From positions 1,178,001-1,242,000 of the forward strand of contig NC_015865.1 of the NCBI RefSeq assembly GCF_000221185.1: DNA of 64,000 bases, read 5' to 3'. The notes below the pieces were generated by a model that saw only the letters and a program-made list of their open reading frames with translations, was not told where the DNA came from and did no database searches. The position numbers and the translations under genes are program-made. This document shows positions 44,275 to 54,175 of the stretch, piece by piece. Position 1 is the stretch's first letter, and every line of letters starts with the position of its first letter. Source of the DNA: Thermococcus sp. 4557 (GTDB taxonomy: Archaea; Methanobacteriota_B; Thermococci; Thermococcales; Thermococcaceae).

Positions 44275-44747
44275 CTCTTACCCTCCTTCACGTCCCTCAG
44301 CAGCTGGGAGTACCCCATGAAAGCCATAACGACTCCCACAAGCACCAGCACGAAGGCCACCACCGAGTAGATGGCGTAGGGGTAGTCAACGGCCGTCGCG
44401 CTGTAAGTATAGTCCACGCTCCCGTTAAAAACATATATCACCGGCCTCTCGCTCGGGTGGAGCGTTATCTCGCGGTTCACAAGCGTGTAGTTGGTCATCT
44501 CGGTACCCTGAATCAGGGAGAGGTTCGCGTTGGAGGAATAGAGAACGAGGGTTCTGTTGTGGTACAGGTACTCGGTCTCGAACTTATCATCACCCAGGTA
44601 GTGCATGCCCTCCTTCAGGGTTCCGCTCGCGGAGTAGGACTTATCAACGCGATAGAAACCAGCGGCGGATATAACGAGGGCGAGGACGAGCATTATCAGG
44701 CCGGCCTTGAGAAGAGGGTATTCCATGGCATCCCTGAAAGTTCCCAT
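44271..44747 (-). CDS. Hypothetical two-helix membrane protein
   Basis: 158 residues. Membrane helices near residues 13-33 ([20 protein letters not shown]) and 125-148 ([20 protein letters not shown]) flank an external beta-rich segment of about 90 residues with several N-x-S/T sites ([25 protein letters not shown]). No family recognised. Start at 44747 after GGGTGATGCCT. It overlaps nadE by four bases and lies 32 bases after the ABC operon, to which it may be attached. Confidence 0.65.
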   Translation of the reverse strand: MGTFRDAMEYPLLKAGLIMLVLALVISAAGFYRVDKSYSASGTLKEGMHYLGDDKFETEYLYHNRTLVLYSSNANLSLIQGTEMTNYTLVNREITLHPSERPVIYVFNGSVDYTYSATAVDYPYAIYSVVAFVLVLVGVVMAFMGYSQLLRDVKEGKR

Positions 44748-44779
44748 AGGCATCACCCGGAGTAAAGAAAAGAAGGGGG

Positions 44780-45787
44780 TCAGTACTTGCCGACGAGGTG
44801 GCACTCGGCGAAGTGGTTGTGCTCGTACTCGACGAGCTGCGGGTGCTTGGTGTCGCAGAGTCCCTTCTGGGCGTAGATGCACCTCGGGTGGAAGCGGCAC
44901 CCGGGCGGTATGTCAACGGCGTTGGGAACCTCACCCTTGATGGGCAGCTCCTTGATGACGTTCCTGCGCTCCGGTTTGGGCTCCGGAACGGCCGCGAGCA
45001 GTGCCCTGGTATACGGGTGGAGCGGGTTGTCGATGACCTTCTCGACCGGTCCCATCTCGACTATCCTGCCCAAGTACATGACCGCCATCCAGTCGGCGAA
45101 GTACCTGGCGGTGGACATGTCGTGGGTGATGTAGAGGTAGGTGACGCCCATCTTCTCCTTGAGCTCCTTCATCAGCTCGAGAACCTCTGCACGGATGGAC
45201 ACGTCAAGCATCGAGACCGGCTCGTCGGCGACGACGAAGGTCGGGTTGAGGATGAGGGCCCTAGCTATAGCCACACGCTGCCTCTGACCACCGGAGAGCA
45301 TGTGCGGGAACCTGCCGACGTAGTCCTCCGGCGGGGTTATCTTGACCATCTCGAGGGCCTTGTAGATGAGCTCCTCACGCTCGGCCTTGGTTTCACCGAT
45401 GCCGTGTATGAGCAGCGGCTCCTCGAGGATGTCGAATATCCTGAAGCGCGGGTTCATCGAACTGAACGGGTCCTGGAATATCATCTGCACGTGCCTGCGG
45501 TAGTTGAGCACATCCTCCCTTGTCTTGATGTGGGTGACGTCGTTGCCCTCGAGGTATATCCTTCCATCCGTCGGCTCGAGGAGCTTGACGATGAGCTTTC
45601 CGGTGGTCGATTTACCACAGCCGCTCTCACCAACCAGGGCGAAGACCTGCTGCTTGTATATCTCGAAGCTTATGCCGTCAACGGCGTGAACCTTCTTCTG
45701 CGGGGCACCCTTGATGGTGTCCACGAAGCCTCTCTTGATGGGGAAGTACTTCTTGAGGTTTTCAACTTTAAGTACCGGCTCGGCCAT
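44780..45787 (-). CDS. Peptide ABC transporter ATPase (OppF/DppF type)
   Basis: 335 residues. Walker A GESGCGKST, signature MLSGGQRQR, Walker B VVADEP, and the C-terminal oligopeptide/dipeptide cysteine motif GCRFHPRCIYAQKGLC, which in relatives binds an iron-sulfur cluster. KYFPIKRGF is a typical OppF opening. Last gene of the four-gene ABC operon, ten bases after its OppD-type partner; GAGGTGTGAGAA precedes the ATG. Confidence 0.92.
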   Translation of the reverse strand: MAEPVLKVENLKKYFPIKRGFVDTIKGAPQKKVHAVDGISFEIYKQQVFALVGESGCGKSTTGKLIVKLLEPTDGRIYLEGNDVTHIKTREDVLNYRRHVQMIFQDPFSSMNPRFRIFDILEEPLLIHGIGETKAEREELIYKALEMVKITPPEDYVGRFPHMLSGGQRQRVAIARALILNPTFVVADEPVSMLDVSIRAEVLELMKELKEKMGVTYLYITHDMSTARYFADWMAVMYLGRIVEMGPVEKVIDNPLHPYTRALLAAVPEPKPERRNVIKELPIKGEVPNAVDIPPGCRFHPRCIYAQKGLCDTKHPQLVEYEHNHFAECHLVGKY

Positions 45788-45797
45788 TTCTCACACC

Positions 45798-46757
45798 TCA
45801 CAGCAGCCAGCATGCGGCGTAGTGGTCCTTATCAACTTCCTTCAGCTCGGGCTCCTGCTCCTTGCAGACCTGCATAACGTAGGGGCACCTCGGGTTGAAG
45901 CGGCATCCCTTCGGCGGGTTGATGAGGTTGGGCGGCTGTCCCGGGATGAACTCAAGCCTCTCAATGTCCTCGTGGAGCCTCGGTATGGCCGAGAGAAGCT
46001 TCTGGGTGTACGGGTGGGCCGGCTCGTAGTAGATCTTCTCGCTGTCTCCGATCTCGACGATCTTGCCCGCGTACATGATGGCAACGCGGTCGCTGATCTC
46101 GGCGAGGATGCTGAGGTCGTGGGTGATGAATATCATGGAGAGACCGAGCTCCTTCTTGAGCTTCTTCAGGAGGTTGATGATCTGGGCCTGGACAACGACA
46201 TCGAGGGCCGTCGTCGGCTCATCGGCTATGACCACCTCGGGCTCAAGCAGGAGGGCCGAGGCTATGATGACACGCTGCTTCATACCTCCCGAGAGTTCGT
46301 GGGGATAGCGGTAGACGATCTCGGGGTCGAGACCCACGAGCTCGAGATACTTCTGAGCCCTGTCAATGGCATCGTCCTTGCTCATGCCCTTGTGAAGGAG
46401 GAGCGGCTCGATCATCTGGTGACCGACGGTGTAAACCGGGTTGAGGGCGTTCATGGCACCCTGGAATATCATTGCTATCTTCTGCCAGCGAACCTCTTTC
46501 CTGAGGACGTCCTCGGGGAGACCGACTATCTCCCTGCCATCGATCTTGATGCTGCCTCCAACTATCTTACCCGGTGCGGTGGGCATTCCCATAAGGGTAA
46601 AACCGAGGGAGGACTTGCCGCATCCGCTCTCACCGGCAAGTCCCAGCACCTCGCCCTTCTTGAGGTTAAAGGTGAGGTCATCGACGGCCTTGACGACGCC
46701 CTTGTTGGTGAAGTAATACATCTTGAGGTTCTTAACTTCGAGTACGTTCTTGGTCAT
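45798..46757 (-). CDS. Peptide ABC transporter ATPase (OppD/DppD type)
   Basis: 319 residues. Walker A GESGCGKSS, signature ELSGGMKQR, Walker B VIADEPTTALDV, H-loop THDLS, and a C-terminal cysteine motif GCRFNPRCPYVMQVC. Works as heterodimer with the OppF-type ATPase downstream. GAGGTGGTATAA precedes the ATG; ten bases after the permease gene. Confidence 0.93.
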   Translation of the reverse strand: MTKNVLEVKNLKMYYFTNKGVVKAVDDLTFNLKKGEVLGLAGESGCGKSSLGFTLMGMPTAPGKIVGGSIKIDGREIVGLPEDVLRKEVRWQKIAMIFQGAMNALNPVYTVGHQMIEPLLLHKGMSKDDAIDRAQKYLELVGLDPEIVYRYPHELSGGMKQRVIIASALLLEPEVVIADEPTTALDVVVQAQIINLLKKLKKELGLSMIFITHDLSILAEISDRVAIMYAGKIVEIGDSEKIYYEPAHPYTQKLLSAIPRLHEDIERLEFIPGQPPNLINPPKGCRFNPRCPYVMQVCKEQEPELKEVDKDHYAACWLL

Positions 46758-46767
46758 TTATACCACC

Positions 46768-48237
46768 TCACAGCCTCCTGAGCTTCGGGTTGAGTATCTT
46801 ATCGAGGGCCGTACCTATGAGGACGAAGGTCAGGCCGACGACAGCTATGCCGAGCCCGGGCGGGAGAACCCACCACCAGTAGCCCTTGGTCGTCGCCGCC
46901 TGCGCCTGAGCCGCGTTGAGTATCTGTCCCCACGTAACGGCGGTCGGGTCTCCGATACCAAGGAAGCTCAGGGAAGCCTCGGCGATAACCGCACCCGGAA
47001 CGCTGAGGGCTATGACGGCAAAGGCGTAGGGCAGGAGCTGTGGCAGTATATGCTTGAGGATTATCCTTCCGTTGCCGGCACCAAGGGCCTTGGCGGCCTC
47101 GATGTATGTCTGCTCCTTGATCTGGAGGGCCATACTTCTCGCAATCCTCGCTATTCCCATCCATCCGAAGATGACCAACAGCAGGACTATGAACATTAGG
47201 GTCACGTGTCCCACCGTGGCACCGATGAGGATGAGTATCGGCAGGCTCGGTATTGAGGCGAATATCTCGTTGATACGCATCATGAACTCGTCGGCGTTTC
47301 CACCGAGGTACGCGCTGGTGACTCCGTAGACGAGACCTATGAGGGTGCTGAGGACGGAGACGAGGATACCGATGACGAGGGAGACCCTGCTACCCCAGAT
47401 GATGCCTGCCCAGAGGTCCCTTCCGAGGTAGTCGGTACCCATGGTTCCGTAGCTCCTTCCGAGGAAGGTGATCTTTATGTCGTCGAGGATGACCTTGTTA
47501 TAGCCGGGGGCAGGGTTGTCGATCTTGAGGACGAGCCTGTAGTCACCCCAGAGCGGCTCGGGGTTGTTTATAACATCCTCAGCCTTCATCCCGGGCTCGA
47601 CCTTGGCGAAGGCGGTGGACACGAGGGTGTTGATGTTCATGATGACTATCGGGTCCATCTGCGCCTGGAGCGGGTCGAGTTCCTCACCCTCGGTAACGTT
47701 GACGAGCCACACGTAGATGTTGGCCGAAATCGCCGCATCCCTACCGACGGATATGGTGGTGGAACTGGTGAGCGGCTTGCTGTCTACGAGGGGAACGGTC
47801 TTTCCATCGGGCCTCTCAAGGTAAAGGCTGTACGTCGGGGCCTTGGACGGCAGGGCCAGGGTCACGTTTATGTTCCTTATGATGATTCCCTGCGGACCCA
47901 GGTAGTAGCCCTCGGGGAAGTTGTAATCCGCCTCAATTATCGTCTCGGTGTCGCTCGGGTGGGTTATGGAGAGCTCATCGCTGTAGTAGGCCACCTGGGG
48001 AACGAGCTTCTGGGAGGTGAACATGTTGTACCAGGTCGGCGGAACGTTCTTGGGGTTGTCCTCCCAGTAGGCGGAGCTCCTCCACTTATCGGGGAGGTCC
48101 GGTATTGTTGTGTACGGGGCTGTAAGCGCGACGAGGACGAGGAGGATGAGGAGAAGGACGCCGGCTATACCGGTCTTCTCCCTCTTAAACTCTTCAAGGA
48201 ATTCCTTAAATCCTTCTTTGACGTCGACCCATCTCAT
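46768..48237 (-). CDS. Peptide ABC permease (OppC type) with large external domain
   Basis: 489 residues, well above the ~300 of bacterial OppC. After the first helix (IAGVLLLILLVLVALTA) comes an external segment of about 215 residues, then YGTMGTDYLGRDLWAGIIWG and five membrane helices with the EAA loop YIEAAKALGAGNGRIILKH. Enlarged OppC proteins of this kind occur in other Thermococcales. GAGGTGATTCACG precedes the ATG, 11 bases after the OppB-type gene. Confidence 0.91.
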   Translation of the reverse strand: MRWVDVKEGFKEFLEEFKREKTGIAGVLLLILLVLVALTAPYTTIPDLPDKWRSSAYWEDNPKNVPPTWYNMFTSQKLVPQVAYYSDELSITHPSDTETIIEADYNFPEGYYLGPQGIIIRNINVTLALPSKAPTYSLYLERPDGKTVPLVDSKPLTSSTTISVGRDAAISANIYVWLVNVTEGEELDPLQAQMDPIVIMNINTLVSTAFAKVEPGMKAEDVINNPEPLWGDYRLVLKIDNPAPGYNKVILDDIKITFLGRSYGTMGTDYLGRDLWAGIIWGSRVSLVIGILVSVLSTLIGLVYGVTSAYLGGNADEFMMRINEIFASIPSLPILILIGATVGHVTLMFIVLLLVIFGWMGIARIARSMALQIKEQTYIEAAKALGAGNGRIILKHILPQLLPYAFAVIALSVPGAVIAEASLSFLGIGDPTAVTWGQILNAAQAQAATTKGYWWWVLPPGLGIAVVGLTFVLIGTALDKILNPKLRRL

Positions 48238-48248
48238 CGTGAATCACC

Positions 48249-49304
48249 TCACATATTGGCGGAAGCACCGACCTTGACACGCGGGTCGAGGAATCCATAG
48301 ACCATGTCCGCGAGGACAACTCCCGCAAGGTAGAGCACCGTGAAGAAGTACGTCAGTCCTATGAGGAGGTTGGTCTCGTTCTGCTGGAGGGCGACCCAGT
48401 AGAGCCTTCCCATTCCCGGGTAGTTGAAGACGAGCTCACTGATGATGGCACCACCGAGAGATCCGAGGAGGGAGAAGATGATCATGGTGACTATCGGCGG
48501 CGCGGCGGCGCGGAGGGCGTGACCGTAGATGATCTTGTGCTCGGGGACACCCTTGGCCCTGGCCGCCATGATGAAGTCCTCCTGGAGGGTGCCTATCATG
48601 ATGTTCCTGGTCGTCCATGCCCAGCCACCGAAGGCGACGAAGACGTAGGTGAAGACCGGAAGGGCGAGCTTGTAGATAACGTCCTTAACGTGCTCCCAGC
48701 CGGTGAGCTGCGGGTCAAACATCGAGCTGAGCGGGAACCAGCCGAGCTTGAAGGCGAAGATCAGGAGGAACATCATTCCGGTCCACCACATCGGCAGACT
48801 GTAGGTGAGCAGCGCGAAGATAGACAGACCCCTGTCGAAGACGCTGCCAGCGTGCCTGGCGGCCCTGACTCCAAGGAAGATACCCAGGATGATGACTATT
48901 ATCGTCGCTGTCGTGAAGAGCAAGACGCTCCTCGGAACGGCAACCTTGATGATGTCCGAGACGTTGTTGGTTCCGAAGATGGGCGTGGTGGTGGTTCCAA
49001 AGTCGAGTTTCAGGGTGCGTACGGCCTTGTTGTAAACCTTCTGCCAGTACGGAAGGTCGAGTTCGTACTTCTCCCTGAGGAACTGCTCGTGCTCGGCCTT
49101 CGCCTTCTCGTAGGCGTCCTGGCCCTGTGTCCTCAGGATATTCTGCCCCGTGGTCCTATCCCATTGCATCATCTCATCGTTCATCTTTGCCAGGTTGCTC
49201 TGTTCCGCAACCTTAACAAAGAGTGCCGAGATAATAAAGGTCACAATCAGTAGAACGAGGATAGCGTTCAGAATTCTAAACACAAGGTACTTTAGATACC
49301 CCAT
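48249..49304 (-). CDS. Peptide ABC permease (OppB type)
   Basis: 351 residues, six membrane segments, with the OppB opening YLVFRILNAILVLLIV and the EAA loop DFIMAARAKGVPEHKIIYGHALR. An external segment of about 80 residues follows the first helix. First gene of the ABC operon; GGGGGTGAAAAA precedes the ATG and a separate TATA box lies upstream, so this operon can be expressed apart from the binding protein. Confidence 0.91.
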   Translation of the reverse strand: MGYLKYLVFRILNAILVLLIVTFIISALFVKVAEQSNLAKMNDEMMQWDRTTGQNILRTQGQDAYEKAKAEHEQFLREKYELDLPYWQKVYNKAVRTLKLDFGTTTTPIFGTNNVSDIIKVAVPRSVLLFTTATIIVIILGIFLGVRAARHAGSVFDRGLSIFALLTYSLPMWWTGMMFLLIFAFKLGWFPLSSMFDPQLTGWEHVKDVIYKLALPVFTYVFVAFGGWAWTTRNIMIGTLQEDFIMAARAKGVPEHKIIYGHALRAAAPPIVTMIIFSLLGSLGGAIISELVFNYPGMGRLYWVALQQNETNLLIGLTYFFTVLYLAGVVLADMVYGFLDPRVKVGASANM

Positions 49305-49364
49305 TTTTTCACCCCCACGTAGGTTGCTCGTGTTTAATGTATCTTTTTCAACATTGTAAAACTG

Positions 49365-49413
49365 ACTTTATATATCTTACTGCATAGATGTGCACATTTT
49401 CATAGAAGTGCAC
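49365..49413 (-). promoter_or_regulatory. ABC operon promoter with tandem 13-bp repeats
   Basis: TATA box (AGATATATAAAG, complement of about 49367-49378) for the leftward permease operon. Just upstream are two direct repeats on the plus strand, CATAGATGTGCAC (49383-49395) and CATAGAAGTGCAC (49401-49413), differing at one base and spaced 18 bases apart, each containing the palindrome GTGCAC. They look like tandem operator sites. Confidence 0.55.
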
Positions 49414-49484
49414 TATGGAGCTTGGAAAGAACCGTCAGAAACACGGGTAAAATTTCAAAAAAGAGGGGAAAGAACGAAACTACT

Positions 49485-51858
49485 TCACTTCTTCTTGGTG
49501 AAGTACCAGGCGGCCGCGGCGATGATGATTATCACCAGGCCGACGACGACGTAGGTGGTCGTGTTGCTACCTCCGCTCGGGGTCTCAGTGGTGGTAGCCG
49601 GAGCGGTGGTGGTCTCGCCTGGAGTGGTGGTAGTGGTGCTGGTTATCTCGTCCCAGGTGAGGCCTGAGATCTTCAGCATGACCTTGGCGAGGTCATCGAC
49701 GTGCTGCTTGGTGAGGAGGTCGAGCTGGAGGAGTCCCTCACCGCTGCTGCTGAAGGAGTACTTGCTGCTGGCGTCGTAGGCGTCACTGTTGGCGACGAGC
49801 TCACCCATGGCCCAGTACATCTCCCACGGCATGCTCGGGTAGAGGATGTAGTTGCCGGCGGTAACGTCGTCCGCGAACGGGTGGACGTAGTTGCCGTAGA
49901 CAACGTAGCCGTTGTCGGTGAACTGGAAGCCGAGGAAGGTCTGGTAGGTGGCGGCCGTGTCACTCAGGGCGCTGTCGTAGTACGGGTCGTCCGGGGTATC
50001 CTTGTAGGCCCAGGTGTAGTAGAAGGCGATGTAGTACTTGATGTCGTCAACGGTCATCCTCACGCCGTTCTGCCACTCACCCATGTCACAGGTGACGGTG
50101 ACCTTAGCCTTGGCGGTCTCGCCAGCGTGGGCCGCAATCCAGCCCTGGGTCTGGTTGTAGATGACCGCATCGTCCGGAACCTTGAACTCACCCCTCTCAA
50201 GGGTCCACTTGCACCTGTACGGGACGTAGATTCCAGAGCCTGGTGCTGTAAACGTCGGTGATACCTCCGACCGGGTTGATGGCGCTCATGAAGAGGGCAC
50301 CGGTCGAGGCGAACTGGGCAACCTTGAGGTGCTTGTCCGAGGTCTTGGCGCTCATGAGGCTCCACCTGCTGGCAATACCAACGCTCGGGTCGCTGATGAT
50401 GTCGGTAACCCGCTCCTTGTTAACCGGGTAGAACTCCCAGTTCTCAACGAGGAAAATCCTGACACTGTCCATGATACCGATTGTGATACCGATCTTCTGG
50501 AGGTCCCAGTACTGGTCGGCGTTGTTGAGGATGATGGTGATGTTGGTGGCCGGGTCAGTGTACTGGGTCATAAGCAGGAGGTAGCCGATCTCCTTGGTCG
50601 TCCAGTTGAGTATCGGGCCGAGGCTCTCCTCGCTGGTGTAGTACTTGGTGTCGAGCTTCTGGAGGCCAGCGGTAACGCTGCCGTCTCCAATGTACTTGAG
50701 GGCGTCCTCAACGGTGACGTCCGGCTGGTGCCTCGGGTCGTTGAAGTTCGGGTAGTAACCGAGCGGTGAGTACCAGTAGTAAATCTGCCAGTCGGGGTAC
50801 ATGCTTCCGAGACCACCGGCACCCCAACCGCCGGTGTAGAGGGTCCACTCGTAGGTGCTTATCGGCTTCCTGAAGACGATCTCGCTCGCCTTCTGCCTGT
50901 CGAGGAGCATCCTGTCAACCTTGAATCCGACCTTCTTCTCGAGGAGGTCAGAGATGTAAAGGCCTATGTCCTTCCTCTCGTCCTCGGTACGGATGACGAA
51001 CTTGACCTCAACCGGCTGGCCGTCGAAGTACCAGTAACCGTCATCCTTCTTCTCGAGGGTGTGGCCGGCGGCGGCGACCTGCTGGGCGGCCTCCTGCATG
51101 GCGTCGCTTATCATCTTGAGGGCGAGGTCCTCGTTGCCGTCGGCGGTGAGGTGGAGGGCGTCGTAGACCGGGCCGAAGTATTTGGCGGCCGGGTCGCTCG
51201 GGGTTATACCGCTGAGGGCGGCGGCACCGCTACCCTGGTAGATGTTCTGGATGATGTAGTTCCTGCTGATGAGCCAGTTCATGGCGAACCTAACTTCCCT
51301 GATGGCGAACGGGTTGAAGTAAACGTTGTCACCAACGGTGACGATCGGGAGGTCCTGGTCCGGGTCCTTGTACGGGTTGATGCTCAGCTCGACGGAGGAG
51401 CTGGCACTCTTCTTGAGGTCGAGGTTGGCGAGAACGTCGCTTCCGAGACCCTGGTACTTGTTGGCGCCGAAGGCGAAGAGACCGAGGTCGAACTCACCTT
51501 TAGCGACCTGGAGGATTATGGTCTCCTCGTTCTGGACGCCCTGGTACTCGATAACATCGGCGTAACCTTCCTTCGGGAGCTTGGGGTCATCGTTGAAAAC
51601 AGTCCTCTGACCGTTAAACTTCTCAAGCTTGAGGTAGAGGTTCTCGGGTGAGTACAGTGAGATGATGTACGGACCGTTGCTGATCACGAAGTGGCCGTAC
51701 TTGAGGTACCACTGGAGGTCGGCCTTGAACCTGTCCTTTGCATCCTGGCTGTCCAGCGGTATGTCCTTCGGCGTGTAGTCCGCCGCGCTAACCGGGTGGA
51801 TGGCAAACAAACTAAACAACATCAAACCCATAATAAACAATCCCAAAGCCTTCTTCAT
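49485..51858 (-). pseudogene. Peptide-binding protein OppA/DppA, frameshifted
   Basis: Extracellular solute-binding protein of family 5 for the adjacent ABC importer. Residues 1-25 are a Sec signal (ending HPVSAAD). The first frame runs to a TGA at 50197-50199 (553 residues); the remaining 230 or so residues continue in the next frame, from about IYVPYRCKWTLERGEF through GQWIAFYYTW-like segments to a Thr-rich stalk, one membrane helix and KKK. Deleting one base around 50225-50245 restores a single 790-residue protein. Both parts look conserved and free of other damage, so a sequencing error, a very recent mutation or recoding are all possible. RBS GGAGG. Confidence 0.85.
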
Positions 51859-52216
51859 ACTCTACTGCCTCCTTCACTTTTTGGCAATATTGCCACATGT
51901 GGTGTATAATGGCATGACAATATACATTGAAAGCCTATTTAAGGGTTACGTTCTTGTAAAAGTAACGCCGATGAAAACAAGAGGACATGCGGCCAATCGC
52001 CCCGAATAAAGCCCTCACATTGTCCCCAGCCAATTGTGCCACCGCATACACTTGTACTACCATTAAAAGACAGCAAAACTCATGAAATTTCCAAAAAAGA
52101 GCACACAAGCGTGGAGAAAGCCCAAAAAATCGTTAGCAGCCTTTTTGATGGACACCCTCTCATCGAGCGAGGCAAAAAACTTAAAATGGCAACGTATCCA
52201 TCCCCAAGCGGGCACT
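51859..52216. promoter_or_regulatory. Divergent gap between oppA-like and pyrC, with operator-like palindromes
   Basis: Non-coding, 358 bases. Leftward promoter of the binding-protein gene: TATA candidates near 51914-51921 and 51925-51933, with perfect palindromes TGGCAATATTGCCA (51892-51905) and CCACATGTGG (51903-51912) overlapping the expected transcript start. Rightward pyrC TATA box CTTAAAAT at 52180-52187. The middle, about 51960-52170, holds no gene or RNA that I recognise; an in-frame extension of pyrC back to 52082 lacks coding character. Confidence 0.6.
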
Positions 52217-53449
52217 ATGTACGACCTAGTTCTAAAAGGGAAGTTCCTGACGGGTGGGAAACTGATAGAAGGGAGCATAGGGGTTTCTGACGGCAAGATT
52301 CTGCGCGTCTCAACGGGCGAGCTGAGGGGAGAAGAAACCATTCAAATTGGTCGTGGAAAGGTCATACTCCCGGGCTTGATAGACGTACACGTCCACCTAA
52401 GGGATTTTGACCAGAGAAAAAAGGAGACCGTTGAAACCGGAACGATGGCGGCGGTTCACGGGGGGATAACGGCGGTCTTCGACATGCCCAACACCCAGCC
52501 ACCCGTCTTGGACGTTGAGACGTTTGAGAGGAGGAACGCGCTGTTTGAGGGGAGGGCCTACGCCGACTACGCCCTGAGCTTTCTGATAAGAAACAACTGC
52601 GGGGATGCGGTGAAGGCCGGTGCGGACTTCTACAAGATATTCATGGGGGCCTCAACGGGAGGAGTTTTTTCGGAGGATTTTGAAGGGGACTACTCCTGCG
52701 CCCCCGGGATCGTAAGCGTCCACGCGGAGGACGCCGAAATTATCGCCCAAAATCCAGAGAGGCCGCCGGAAGCCGAAATCAGGGCAATAAACAGGGCATT
52801 AAACGCGGCGGAAAAGCTGGGGAAGCCACTTAACATCTGCCACGTGTCGACTGCCGATGGAATCGGGGCGATACTGGGGAGAAACCTTCCGCGGGTAAGC
52901 TTCGAGGTCACGCCGCACCATCTCTTCCTGACGAGGAAAGACTACGAGGAAAACCCGCTCCTCAAGGTTTACCCCCCTCTGCGGGACGAGGAACACAGGA
53001 GGGCACTCTGGAGAAACTTTTCCCGCATTCCACTCATAGCCAGCGACCATGCACCACACACACAGGAGGACAAGGAATCCGGCGCGGCAGGGATACCCGG
53101 ACTGGAAACCGAGGTGGCCCTCCTCCTTGACGCGGTGAACAGGGGGATGCTCGAGCTTTCGGATATCGTTGAGAAGATGCACAGTAATCCAGTTAGGATA
53201 TTTGGAATAAGGAACAAGGGTCTCGAAGTTGGCAAAGATGCCGACTTCACCGTGGTGAACCTTAAGAAAGAGTGGGTAGTTAAGCCGGAGGAGTTCTACA
53301 CGAAGGCAAAATGGAGCCCGTGGGAGGGCAGAAAACTGAGGGGGAAGGTAGTAATGACGATTCTCAGGGGAAGAATCGTTATGGAGGACGATGAAATCCT
53401 AGGAAAGCCCCAGGGGGTTAGGATAAATGCTGGAAAGGGTAGCGCTTAG
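52217..53449 (+). CDS. pyrC: Dihydroorotase
   Basis: Cyclises carbamoyl-aspartate to dihydroorotate in pyrimidine synthesis. 410 residues. Amidohydrolase metal ligands: DVHVHLRDF (His-x-His and substrate Arg), the probable bridging lysine in DFYKIFMGAS, VSVHAED, NICHVST and the catalytic ASDHAPHT. The ATG at 52217 is preferred because the TATA box at 52180-52187 places the transcript start only about eight bases upstream, making it almost leaderless. The 3' end overlaps pyrK by 23 bases. Confidence 0.93.
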   Translation: MYDLVLKGKFLTGGKLIEGSIGVSDGKILRVSTGELRGEETIQIGRGKVILPGLIDVHVHLRDFDQRKKETVETGTMAAVHGGITAVFDMPNTQPPVLDVETFERRNALFEGRAYADYALSFLIRNNCGDAVKAGADFYKIFMGASTGGVFSEDFEGDYSCAPGIVSVHAEDAEIIAQNPERPPEAEIRAINRALNAAEKLGKPLNICHVSTADGIGAILGRNLPRVSFEVTPHHLFLTRKDYEENPLLKVYPPLRDEEHRRALWRNFSRIPLIASDHAPHTQEDKESGAAGIPGLETEVALLLDAVNRGMLELSDIVEKMHSNPVRIFGIRNKGLEVGKDADFTVVNLKKEWVVKPEEFYTKAKWSPWEGRKLRGKVVMTILRGRIVMEDDEILGKPQGVRINAGKGSA

Positions 53450-54128
53450 GGAAGTTTGGGATGTGGCCAAGGACGTTAAAGCCTTCCGCTTCGATAAAAA
53501 GCTCGAATTCAACGCGGGGCAGTTCATAATGGCATGGCTCCCGGGTGTTGGTGAAAAGCCCTTCAGCCTGGCCTGGAACGATTTGATAGTCGTCAAGCGC
53601 GTTGGACCTTTCACGAGCAGGCTCTTTGAGCTGAGGGAAGGGGATTACATCTGGATTAGGGGCCCCTACGGCAGGGGCTTCGAACCCGAGGGAGAGAGGA
53701 TAGCTCTCGTCGGCGGCGGCATAGGAATTCCCCCGCTCTATGCCTTCGCGAGGCAGCACCGGAACAGATTTGAGAGGATAACCCTCATCTACGGTGCCCG
53801 CTCAAAGGACGAGCTAGCACTGATGGACATCGAGAACTACGTGGACGAAGTAGTAATCACCACCGACGACGGCTCCGCGGGGAGAAGGGGCTTCCCGACG
53901 GAGGTTCTCGCCGAGAGGAAGGGAGAGTTTGACCGGGTCTATGCCTGCGGCCCGGAGCCGATGCTGAGGGCCGTCCTCGGAGTCATGGACTACGAAAACG
54001 TCCAGGTATCGGCCGAGCGCTACATGAAGTGCGGAATCGGCGTCTGCGGCTCCTGCAACCTCGGAAAGTACCTCGTCTGCAGGGACGGGCCGGTCTTCGA
54101 CGGCTTCCAGCTGAAGGGACTGCTCTGA
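53427..54128 (+). CDS. pyrK: Dihydroorotate dehydrogenase electron-transfer subunit PyrK
   Basis: FAD and [2Fe-2S] protein that passes electrons between dihydroorotate dehydrogenase (PyrD) and its acceptor. 233 residues: FAD domain with KPFSLAW, NAD-like domain with ALVGGGIGIPPLYA, and the iron-sulfur loop KCGIGVCGSC...C (Cys202, 207, 210, 218). pyrD is not in the window. Starts inside the end of pyrC, so translation is coupled and both serve pyrimidine synthesis. Confidence 0.9.
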   Translation: MLERVALREVWDVAKDVKAFRFDKKLEFNAGQFIMAWLPGVGEKPFSLAWNDLIVVKRVGPFTSRLFELREGDYIWIRGPYGRGFEPEGERIALVGGGIGIPPLYAFARQHRNRFERITLIYGARSKDELALMDIENYVDEVVITTDDGSAGRRGFPTEVLAERKGEFDRVYACGPEPMLRAVLGVMDYENVQVSAERYMKCGIGVCGSCNLGKYLVCRDGPVFDGFQLKGLL

Positions 54129-54175
54129 CCAGTGAGCTTTTTAAACCCCTTTTCTCCGCTTCGGCCGGTGAGAGA

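Noticed and set aside
52082-52216. N-terminal extension of dihydroorotase back to 52082
   Set aside because: It has no ribosome site, lies upstream of the TATA box and reads as low-quality lysine-rich sequence outside the family.
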